Source: Candidatus Methylomirabilota bacterium
GTDB lineage: Bacteria; Methylomirabilota; Methylomirabilia; Methylomirabilales; CSP1-5
Assembly: GCA_022615475.1 (NCBI GenBank)
Contig: JAKEGQ010000043.1
Location: 1 to 12,433 of the forward strand
Length of the DNA stretch: 12,433 bases
Reading direction: 5' to 3'
A program made the translations under genes and the position numbers. Under the pieces are notes generated by a model. It made no database searches and was not told the origin of the DNA. It worked only from the letters and a program-made list of their open reading frames with translations. Positions 7,107 through 11,836 of the stretch are shown piece by piece; position 1 is the stretch's first letter; every line of letters begins with the position of its first letter.

Positions 7107-7988
7107 CTAGCCCTTCTCGTAGGTGAAAAACCCCCGGCCGCTCTTTCGCCCCAGATACCCTGCGTCCACCATCTGGACGAGCAGAGGGCAGGGACGGTAC
7201 TTGGGATCGCCGAGCCCCTCGTACAGCGTCCGCATGACGGCCAGGCAGACATCGAGGCCGATCAGATCGCCGAGCGCCAGGGGGCCCATGGGATGGTTGG
7301 CCCCCAGCTTCATCACGGTGTCGATGGCCTCCGCCGTTCCGACCCCCTCCATGAGAAGATAGCACGCTTCGTTGACCATGGATGCCAGGATGCGGCTGGA
7401 GATGAATCCGGGACTGTCGCGGACCTCGACCGGCGTCTTCCCGAGTCGCTCTGCCAGCCGGACCGTCGCCGTGACCGTCTCGTCAGCGGTGGCGAGCCCG
7501 CGGATCACTTCGACCAGCGACATCAGCGGGACCGGGTTGAAGAAGTGCATACCGATGACCTGGGATGGCCGGGAGGTCGTCGACGCGATTTTTGTAATGG
7601 GGAGTGAAGAGGTGTTGGTGGCCAGGATGACTTCGGGTCTCGCGATCCGGTCCAGCTCCTGAAACAGCGTCCGCTTGACGGCCAGGTCCTCGACGACCGC
7701 CTCGATCACGAAATCGGCCGCGGAGAGATCCGAAGGGGTGATCGTGAGGACGAGTCCCTTGAGCATCTCTGCCTTTTCGTCCTCGCTGAACTTTCTCTTT
7801 CTCACCCCCTTGGCAAGACCTGCCGCGATGCGCTCTCGGGCCCGCTTCAGAATCGCCTCTTCCAGGTCGTGTAGGAAAACCTGCATTCCGGACTGCAAGG
7901 CCACCTGGGCGATGCCGTGACCCATGGTCCCCGCCCCGACCACGCCGATGACCTTAATGTCCGTCCTCAGCGTCGCTTCGCCCGTCAT
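7107..7988 (-). CDS. 3-hydroxybutyryl-CoA / 3-hydroxyacyl-CoA dehydrogenase
   Basis: A 293-aa NAD(P)-dependent enzyme oxidising 3-hydroxyacyl-CoA to 3-oxoacyl-CoA, first gene of the beta-oxidation operon. The Rossmann motif is GAGTMGHGIAQ at about residues 18-28. ATNTSSLPIT (123-132) and GMHFFNPVPLM with catalytic His148 follow, with E100 in EAVVED nearby; the C-terminal domain has NEACYLLMEGV and NHPMGPLALGDLIGLD. The stand-alone 280-290-aa form is the butyrate-pathway type. The ATG at 7988 adds about 10 residues before the usual start and has only a weak GGAT upstream. No thiolase gene is in the window, so the final cleavage step must be encoded elsewhere. Confidence 0.96.
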   Translation of the reverse strand: MTGEATLRTDIKVIGVVGAGTMGHGIAQVALQSGMQVFLHDLEEAILKRARERIAAGLAKGVRKRKFSEDEKAEMLKGLVLTITPSDLSAADFVIEAVVEDLAVKRTLFQELDRIARPEVILATNTSSLPITKIASTTSRPSQVIGMHFFNPVPLMSLVEVIRGLATADETVTATVRLAERLGKTPVEVRDSPGFISSRILASMVNEACYLLMEGVGTAEAIDTVMKLGANHPMGPLALGDLIGLDVCLAVMRTLYEGLGDPKYRPCPLLVQMVDAGYLGRKSGRGFFTYEKG

Positions 7989-8198
7989 TGTTCATCCATT
8001 ACTTGAATGAGGGAACCTTCGGTTCGACGGGAGGGCTCTTTGACGCTTGAGTGATTCATGATCCCCCAAGGACCAGATCCGGGACCGCAAAAGAGATGCG
8101 CTGATAGAACAGATAATAATAGAGGATAGGCAGGGAGATTGATCGAGCGCTCATTCGATCGCCCTAGCACCAAAGATGCGGGAAGGGAAGCGCCTATG
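7989..8198. other. Leader/intergenic region upstream of the beta-oxidation operon with inverted repeats
   Basis: No coding region is supported here. At 8141-8160 an inverted repeat with arms GATCGA (8141-8146) and TCGATC (8155-8160) encloses the perfect 8-bp palindrome GAGCGCTC (8145-8152). A second dyad, CATT-N5-AATG, lies just before the start codon of the dehydrogenase gene (about 7997-8009). On the minus strand a consensus TTGACA at 8202-8197 overlaps the stop of the small ORF upstream, but no good -10 follows at 16-18 nt. I therefore cannot name the operon's promoter. Either dyad could be an operator; neither matches a regulator motif that I can assign safely. Confidence 0.4.
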
Positions 8199-8363
8199 TC
8201 AAGAGTTTTTCTCCCACCATTCCTCCGGGGTGGTTCTCTCTCCAGCGCCCTTCTTCCCCTCCTTCTCTCCATCCTTACGCGCCCGTCTGGGCTGCGGCCG
8301 CTTGACGCCACGACGCTCCTCGCGTTCGTACCACGCCTTCGGGTTGTGTCCCTTTCGCTGCAC
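8199..8363 (-). CDS. Small highly charged protein, 54 aa, unknown function
   Basis: I do not recognise this protein. GTG at 8363-8361, TGA at 8201-8199. It starts MQRKGHNPKAWYEREERRGV, continues with a Lys/Arg-rich middle, and ends TTPEEWWEKNS. About half of the 54 residues are charged (8 Lys, 9 Arg, 10 Asp/Glu), with Trp11, Trp49 and Trp50; there is no membrane segment or cysteine. A near-perfect Shine-Dalgarno, AAGGGGGGTGA, ends 6 nt before the GTG, and a stop lies in frame 9 nt upstream, so the start is forced. It is about 75 nt beyond the terminator of the sulfur-carrier operon and 210 nt before the beta-oxidation operon. No convincing promoter of its own is visible. The excellent RBS and protein-like composition favour a real gene, but a chance ORF in GC-rich DNA remains possible. 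Confidence 0.5.
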   Translation of the reverse strand: MQRKGHNPKAWYEREERRGVKRPQPRRARKDGEKEGKKGAGERTTPEEWWEKNS

Positions 8364-8436
8364 CGTGTCTCACCCCCCTTCTTTCTGGTTCACGCCTCGC
8401 AACCGCTCTGCAAAACCCAGACCAAGCCGCTACCAT

Positions 8437-8483
8437 CTCAAAAGAAAAGGCCAAGTGTCCGAATCTCAGCCTGACACTTGGCC
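8437..8483 (-). terminator. Intrinsic terminator of the NIL-thrC-cysO-like operon
   Basis: On the minus strand GGCCAAGTGTC (8483-8473) pairs perfectly over 11 bp with GACACTTGGCC (8459-8449) around a 13-nt loop and is followed by TTTTCTTTTGAGA. It lies 26 nt past the sulfur-carrier stop codon, in the right place and orientation to end that operon. Confidence 0.9.
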
Positions 8484-8508
8484 TGCATATCCGCTGGGAT
8501 GAATCGAC

Positions 8509-8784
8509 CTATTTCCCTCCGGCGATGGCAGGAACGATGGAAACCCGGTCTCCGGGTTTCAGTGGGGTTGCTGTGCCCTGGAGGAATCGGATATCCTCTT
8601 CGTTCACATAGACATTAATGAAGCGCCGGATGTCCTTCCCCTCGCAGAGCCGTTCTTTCAACCCTGTGTAACGCCCCTCCAGGTTGTCGATCAGCTCCCG
8701 GATCGAGCTCCCTTCTGCTTGAACCTCGGCCTGTCCGTTGGTCAGGGTCCGGAGGGGTGTCGGAATCCGGACGAGGACGCTCAT
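8509..8784 (-). CDS. CysO/MoaD/ThiS-like sulfur-carrier protein ending Gly-Gly-Lys
   Basis: A 91-aa ubiquitin-fold protein. It begins MSVLVRIPTPLRTLTNGQ, contains LIDNLEGRYTGLKERL, RRFINVYVNEEDIRFLQG and PLKPGDRVSIVPAIAGGK, which closely follows the layout of mycobacterial CysO, the thiocarboxylate sulfur donor used by CysM. In this family a C-terminal Gly-Gly is adenylated by an E1-like enzyme and converted to a thiocarboxylate that donates sulfur to a PLP enzyme. Here one extra residue, Lys91, follows Gly89-Gly90, so trimming would be needed before activation, as known for Wolinella HcyS. It lies 15 nt after the threonine-synthase-like gene and 26 nt before a terminator, in a SAM-I-controlled operon. 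Partner choice (cysteine versus homocysteine synthesis) is inferred; a molybdopterin role is less likely given the context. Confidence 0.9.
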   Translation of the reverse strand: MSVLVRIPTPLRTLTNGQAEVQAEGSSIRELIDNLEGRYTGLKERLCEGKDIRRFINVYVNEEDIRFLQGTATPLKPGDRVSIVPAIAGGK

Positions 8785-8799
8785 GCTTTGATCCCTCCC

Positions 8800-10080
8800 C
8801 TATCCACGATGGGTGCTCACAGCCCTGGAACCGACAACGACCCCGAGATCCGGTCGTTCGGCGATCACCGCGTCGAATGATTTGAGAGTCGGCTTGATGG
8901 AAAGAGGTGGCTTGAGGACGCCCCCCACCACCTCCTGCGTCTTGAGCCCGTTTCCGGTGATCGAGAGCACGATGCTCTCGTCGCGGGGGATGACCCCGTC
9001 CTCCAGAAGCCGCTTGGCCGCGGCAACGGTGACCCCACCGGCGGTTTCGGTGAAGATTCCCTCGGTCGCGGCCAACAGGGTCATCCCATCAATAATCTCT
9101 GCGTCGCTCGCGTCAGCGGCGTACCCCCGACTCTCCTCGACGGCCTTGTACGCATAGTATCCGTCCGCCGGGTTGCCGATGGCCAATGACTTGCAAATCG
9201 TGTTGGGGCGGACCGGGCGGATGGTCTCGGACCGGTTGCGAATGGCCGTCACGATCGGACTACTTCCCGCCGCCTGGGCCACATGCATCCGGGTTGCACA
9301 GTCCGCGATCAATCCCAGCCCGTGAAACTCCTTGAGCCCCTTCCAGATCTTCGTGACGAGCGACCCGCCGGCCGCGGGAACCACGATATGTCGCGGCGTG
9401 CGCCAGCCCAGCTGCTCGACGATCTCGTAGCCGAAACTCTTGGACCCCTCCGCGTAGTACGGCCGGATATTGATATTCACAAAGGCCCAGCCGTACTTGT
9501 CGGCCACCTCGCTGCAGAGGCGGTTGACCTCGTCGTAGTTTCCGTCCACGGCCACCAGCACCGGGTCGTAGATCAGGGTGCCGACGATCTTTCCCTGCTC
9601 CAGGTCGGCCGGGATGAAGACGAAGCTCTTGAGTCTCGCCTCGGCCGCATGGGCGGCGACGGCATTGGCCAGGTTTCCCGTCGAGGCGCAGGCAACCACG
9701 GTGAAGCCGAATTCCATCGCCTTGGTCACCGCGACCGCCACCACCCGATCCTTGAAGGAAAGGGTGGGATGGCAGACCGCATCGTTCTTGATGTACACCT
9801 CTTTGGCCCCCAAGGCGTCGCCGAGGTTCCTCGCGCGGATCAGGGGGGTCATGCCGCAGTGCCCCCCCACCGGCTGCTCCTCGTCGACGGGGAGGAGGTC
9901 GCGATACCGCCACATGCTCGGCGGGCCGGCCTCGATCCGCTTGCGCGTGAGGGTCTTCTTCAGGGTCGCGTAATCGTACTCGACTTCGAGCGGCCCAAAG
10001 CAGAACTCACAGACATGCAGCGGCTCGGCCGGATAGGGGCGGCCGCACTCGCGGCACTTCAGCCCTTTGATCTTTGCCAT
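8800..10080 (-). CDS. thrC: Threonine-synthase-family PLP enzyme with N-terminal zinc ribbon
   Basis: A 426-aa fold-type II PLP enzyme. A zinc ribbon is formed by C9/C12 and C24/C27. The PLP lysine is K110 in PTLSFKDR, the substrate loop is CASTGNLANA (131-140), the phosphate-binding loop is PAAGGS (235-240), and the C-terminal ETAGGVTVAAAKRLL and LSITGNGLKT are as in threonine synthases (O-phosphohomoserine to threonine). AGGAGGG precedes the ATG by 4-5 nt. It lies 19 nt after the NIL gene and 15 nt before a CysO-like sulfur carrier, all under a SAM-I riboswitch. That context is odd for true threonine synthesis, which would be repressed by methionine sufficiency. By analogy with CysM plus CysO, it may instead use O-phosphohomoserine and a protein thiocarboxylate to make homocysteine. 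Family assignment is firm; the reaction is open. Confidence 0.92.
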   Translation of the reverse strand: MAKIKGLKCRECGRPYPAEPLHVCEFCFGPLEVEYDYATLKKTLTRKRIEAGPPSMWRYRDLLPVDEEQPVGGHCGMTPLIRARNLGDALGAKEVYIKNDAVCHPTLSFKDRVVAVAVTKAMEFGFTVVACASTGNLANAVAAHAAEARLKSFVFIPADLEQGKIVGTLIYDPVLVAVDGNYDEVNRLCSEVADKYGWAFVNINIRPYYAEGSKSFGYEIVEQLGWRTPRHIVVPAAGGSLVTKIWKGLKEFHGLGLIADCATRMHVAQAAGSSPIVTAIRNRSETIRPVRPNTICKSLAIGNPADGYYAYKAVEESRGYAADASDAEIIDGMTLLAATEGIFTETAGGVTVAAAKRLLEDGVIPRDESIVLSITGNGLKTQEVVGGVLKPPLSIKPTLKSFDAVIAERPDLGVVVGSRAVSTHRG

Positions 10081-10099
10081 CGAACCCTCCTGATCGCGC

Positions 10100-10327
10100 T
10101 TACCCCTGCACTTCCTTCACCGTGATCCCGAGACCGGTGAGATAGTTCAATCCCTTCTTGAGGTCCTCTTCCTTGCCGGAAAAATCGACGAGCACCTCGC
10201 CGGTCGTCTCGGTCACCCGGGCCTTTCGAATGTTTGGGACCAGCTTGAAGTCCTTCGCCACCCGGTACAGCACCGGTTCTTTGATGAGTTTCGTGGGGTA
10301 CGTCAACGACCACCGTCGCGTCGCCAT
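10100..10327 (-). CDS. Stand-alone NIL-domain protein (copy 1)
   Basis: A 75-aa protein, MATRRWSLTYPTKLIKEPVL followed by an FKLVPNIRKARVTETTGEVL segment and ending GITVKEVQG: a single ferredoxin-like NIL domain. In the methionine ABC transporter ATPase MetN the same domain is a C-terminal ligand-sensing unit, and NIL domains fused to ferredoxins occur in the archaeal/Desulfovibrio homocysteine pathway. This copy has no cysteines and no ferredoxin part. It is the first gene after the SAM-I riboswitch: the Shine-Dalgarno GGAG begins directly after the terminator's T-run and lies 9 nt before the ATG. A methionine- or sulfur-related structural or sensory role is inferred from domain and context. 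A paralogue lies about 260 nt upstream. Confidence 0.9.
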   Translation of the reverse strand: MATRRWSLTYPTKLIKEPVLYRVAKDFKLVPNIRKARVTETTGEVLVDFSGKEEDLKKGLNYLTGLGITVKEVQG

Positions 10328-10340
10328 CGTCGTTCACTCC

Positions 10341-10373
10341 AAAAAAAAGCCCCTTCTCCGTATGAGAAGGGGG
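10341..10373 (-). terminator. Intrinsic terminator of the SAM-I riboswitch expression platform
   Basis: On the minus strand CCCCTTCTC (10372-10364) pairs with GAGAAGGGG (10358-10350) over 9 bp with a 5-nt loop, followed by eight T (10348-10341). Its 5' arm (CCTTCTCAT) is exactly complementary to ATGAGAAGG of the aptamer's P1 3' strand, so the antiterminator is P1 3' strand plus terminator 5' arm. SAM binding would stabilise P1, free the terminator and stop transcription before the NIL gene. Confidence 0.95.
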
Positions 10374-10395
10374 TGCATGGCCTCTGCGCATCCGC

Positions 10396-10523
10396 CTTCT
10401 CATCTCTCACCCCGACGCGCTGGATCGGAGTGCTGGAGTTGGCACGTCTTCCCGCCGACCTTGTCGGCGGGACCGTTGCCGCGGCTTCTTCGGGCCAGTC
10501 CCTCAGCCGCTCTCGATGAGAAG
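10396..10523 (-). promoter_or_regulatory. SAM-I (S-box) riboswitch aptamer
   Basis: The minus strand carries the class-defining core: CTCATCGAGAGCGGCTGAGG, then GACTGGCCCGAAGAAGCC, GCGGCAAC, later GTGCCAACTCCAGC, and finally GAGAGATGAGAAG. P1 is CTTCTCATC (10523-10515) with GATGAGAAG (10404-10396), 9 bp perfect. P2 pairs GCGGCT with AGCCGC. P3 is extended by the perfect 9-bp hairpin CCCGCCGAC/GTCGGCGGG. P4 pairs CACTCCGA with TCGGGGTG (one G-U). The L2 CTGG loop needed for the pseudoknot is present. It sits between a sigma70-type promoter and an intrinsic terminator and controls NIL-thrC-cysO-like genes; the architecture is an OFF switch in high SAM. Confidence 0.97.
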
Positions 10524-10547
10524 TGACACTCTATTCAATTGTTGGCT

Positions 10548-10576
10548 ATAAGACCAAACGTCTCCGAGGCTGTCAA
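10548..10576 (-). promoter_or_regulatory. Sigma70-type promoter of the SAM-I leader
   Basis: Minus strand TTGACA (10576-10571) at the -35 position, 17-nt spacer, TCTTAT (10553-10548) at -10. Predicted start near 10541 leaves about 18 nt before P1 of the riboswitch. A TATAGC at 10550-10545 is an alternative -10 but with a 20-nt spacer. Confidence 0.7.
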
Positions 10577-10585
10577 GCAAAAAAG

Positions 10586-10825
10586 TTAGTGGACTACGTC
10601 CTGCTCGATGGGACCGACGATCACCCCCTGCTCCTCGAGCCACCGGATCCCCTTTTCGAGCTGCTCGGCATCCCCTTCCAGCTCGGCCATCAGCCAGCCC
10701 ATCCCTTCGGTGTAGTCAGCCCGGCGAATGTTGAAGACGAGGTCGAACCGCTCGCACGTCTGCCACAAGAGCGGCTCGTCCTTGAGCTTCCCAGGAAAAC
10801 TCAAATGGACCCTTCTCTTCGCCAC
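10586..10825 (-). CDS. Stand-alone NIL-domain protein (copy 2)
   Basis: A 79-aa paralogue of copy 1: MAKRRVHLSFPGKLKDEPLL, then FDLVFNIRRADYTEGMGWLM, ending EEQGVIVGPIEQDVVH. I place the start at GTG 10825-10823, not at the upstream in-frame ATG (10840), because GGAGG stands 5 nt before the GTG and would be inside the longer version, and because the duplicated 5' segment at 12281 has the same GGAGG-N5-GTG but no upstream ATG. It has its own promoter and ends only 10 nt before the -35 of the SAM-I leader promoter, so it escapes riboswitch control. No terminator of its own is visible. A sulfur/methionine-related role is inferred from the domain and neighbours. Confidence 0.88.
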   Translation of the reverse strand: MAKRRVHLSFPGKLKDEPLLWQTCERFDLVFNIRRADYTEGMGWLMAELEGDAEQLEKGIRWLEEQGVIVGPIEQDVVH

Positions 10826-10889
10826 CTTTCCCTCCAGCATTATATATAAGGTGGCGCTATTGTATCCCAACCCCTCCCCTCCCCGCAAC
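10762..10889. repeat. ~130-bp direct repeat, copy A (promoter + RBS + first ~20 codons of NIL copy 2)
   Basis: Starts gccacaagagcggctcgtcc and ends cctcccctccccgcaac on the plus strand. Copy B at 12218-12347 is in the same orientation and differs at only a handful of positions, clustered around the leader and RBS. Both contain the same -35/-10 pair, G-rich spacer, GGAGG and GTG start. In the coding part I count three base differences, all synonymous. Confidence 0.93.
10859..10888 (-). promoter_or_regulatory. Promoter of NIL copy 2 with G-quadruplex motif in the spacer
   Basis: Minus strand TTGCGG (10888-10883), 18-nt spacer, TACAAT (10864-10859). The spacer contains GGGGAGGGGAGGGGTTGGG (10884-10866), four G-tracts with 1-, 1- and 2-nt loops. 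The whole arrangement is conserved in the duplicate at 12317-12346. An AT-rich TATATATAAT lies between here and the GTG. Confidence 0.6.
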
Positions 10890-11040
10890 CCCGGCCCCTT
10901 TTGGGCGGGGTTCAGGCTTACGCCGTCGACGGGTGCTTCAGTGAGGCCACCACTACCCGGCGTGCGCCCGCTCAATTGAGGCAAGTCTGACATGCAGACC
11001 GCGCACTGGCGGGCCCGTCAGGCACCTGTTCTCTCAACCC

Positions 11041-11069
11041 TTGACTCTTCTCTCTCAATGATCTATGAT
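11041..11069 (+). promoter_or_regulatory. Sigma70-type promoter of the toxin-antitoxin operon
   Basis: TTGACT (11041-11046), 17-nt spacer, TATGAT (11064-11069): each hexamer matches consensus at five of six bases with ideal spacing. The expected start, near 11076, falls inside the adjoining palindrome. The rest of 10890-11040 shows no gene or RNA that I can support. Confidence 0.8.
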
Positions 11070-11073
11070 CGAA

Positions 11074-11085
11074 TTGATTAATCAA
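11074..11085. promoter_or_regulatory. Palindromic operator candidate of the toxin-antitoxin operon
   Basis: TTGATTAATCAA is a perfect 12-bp palindrome covering the predicted transcription start and lying 25 nt before the antitoxin ATG. Phd/YefM antitoxins autorepress by binding such sites, so this is the likely operator. Binding itself is inferred. Confidence 0.6.
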
Positions 11086-11109
11086 AATCATGTATAGGAG
11101 GGTGGATCA

Positions 11110-11397
11110 ATGGCGAAACGCACCATCCCTACAGCGATCCCAGCTTACATTGCCAGAACCCAGCTCGGGTCACTCCTCAGGCAGGTCACGCAGAAGCGCA
11201 CACGGTTTCTCATTACGAGGAAGGGCAAGCCGACCGCCGTGCTTCTCAGTGCGACGGACTTCGACGACATCCTCGAAGAGCTCGACCCCGAGCTCCAGAA
11301 GAGCCTCAAGATCGCCGCCAAGGACCTCCGTGCGGGCAAAGGCATCACCCTTGAGCAGTATCTGAAGGAGCGTCTTGCTGGGCGCCGCGCTGGCTAA
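11110..11397 (+). CDS. Type II antitoxin, Phd/YefM family
   Basis: A 95-aa protein: MAKRTIPTAIPAYIARTQLG, then LLRQVTQKRTRFLITRKGKP and TAVLLSATDFDDILEEL. The N-terminal half is the Phd/YefM DNA-binding and dimerisation fold (short helix, R/K-rich hairpin, GKPTAVL strand). The C-terminal part (about residues 55-95) is the charged region expected to wrap and neutralise the toxin. AGGAGG (11096-11101) is 8 nt before the ATG. The toxin ATG follows 3 nt after the stop. It also likely represses its own promoter through the palindrome just upstream. Confidence 0.92.
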   Translation: MAKRTIPTAIPAYIARTQLGSLLRQVTQKRTRFLITRKGKPTAVLLSATDFDDILEELDPELQKSLKIAAKDLRAGKGITLEQYLKERLAGRRAG

Positions 11398-11400
11398 CGC

Positions 11401-11670
11401 ATGGCAGCCAGCTTTACCCTCATCCTTTCGCCAGCCTTTCGGAGGGACCTCGAACACCTGCCCCCCCGAGCCCATCGCGAGGTACTCGACGCCCTCCAGC
11501 TTTTGAAGACGACACCCAAGGGGCCCCACCCCAAGATCAAGAAGCTCAAGGGCAAGGGGACCGGCCAGTGGCGCTTAGAGGTGTGGCCATACCGGGTCCG
11601 TTACGACGTCGTCGGCCACGCGGTTCATCTGTACCGGGTCCGGCACCGGAGAGAGATCTATGGCAAGTGA
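11401..11670 (+). CDS. Type II toxin, RelE/ParE superfamily
   Basis: An 89-aa basic protein: MAASFTLILSPAFRRDLEHL, central GPHPKIKKLKGKGTGQWRLE, and C-terminal PYRVRYDVVGHAVHLYRVRH ending RREIYGK. Arg58 and Arg65 in the WRLEV..YRVRY strand and Tyr87 in REIY match the positions used by RelE-type ribosome-dependent mRNA interferases, favouring RelE over gyrase-targeting ParE. It follows the cognate antitoxin by 3 nt and has no strong RBS of its own, so translation is probably coupled. A small overlapping ORF begins at 11660. Confidence 0.92.
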   Translation: MAASFTLILSPAFRRDLEHLPPRAHREVLDALQLLKTTPKGPHPKIKKLKGKGTGQWRLEVWPYRVRYDVVGHAVHLYRVRHRREIYGK

Positions 11671-11836
11671 GGGGCGGAGTGGGTCAAAGCCCAAGGGCGA
11701 CACACTTGAGATTATCGAGCGTGCGTGGGATCGGTGGTATGCGCTGGAATGGCATGTCGAGCGTGGTCGGACAATTGAGCGTCGAACCACCGGTGAACCG
11801 CTTCGATCAAGGCTGGATCGTCCGTCGCGTAGTTAA
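11660..11836 (+). CDS. Possible third ORF of the toxin-antitoxin operon, 58 aa, uncertain
   Basis: ATG at 11660 overlaps the last 11 nt of the toxin gene in another frame, with GGAG (11648-11651) 8 nt upstream. The product starts MASEGRSGSKPKGDTLEIIE and continues RAWDRWYALEWHVERGRTIE, ending at a TAA at 11834. The first ~17 codons lie in otherwise free space; the remainder is antisense to the end of the minus-strand gene at 11712-12281, which has family-like sequence. I do not recognise the product. It could be a coupled accessory gene, a gene remnant, or chance. Confidence 0.25.
   Translation: MASEGRSGSKPKGDTLEIIERAWDRWYALEWHVERGRTIERRTTGEPLRSRLDRPSRS

Noticed and set aside
8139..8474. 111-codon plus-strand ORF
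   Set aside because: It is antisense to the better-supported small ORF with strong RBS and spans the minus-strand terminator; no RBS or recognisable sequence.
8509..8784. Molybdopterin synthase small subunit (MoaD) as the name of the carrier
   Set aside because: The sequence layout matches CysO more closely and the neighbours are amino-acid/sulfur genes under SAM control, with no molybdopterin genes nearby.
10826..10993. Longer N-terminus of NIL copy 2 (starts at 10993 or 10840)
   Set aside because: This segment is the promoter, G-rich spacer and RBS; the duplicate copy has no ATG at the equivalent position and both share GGAGG-N5-GTG.
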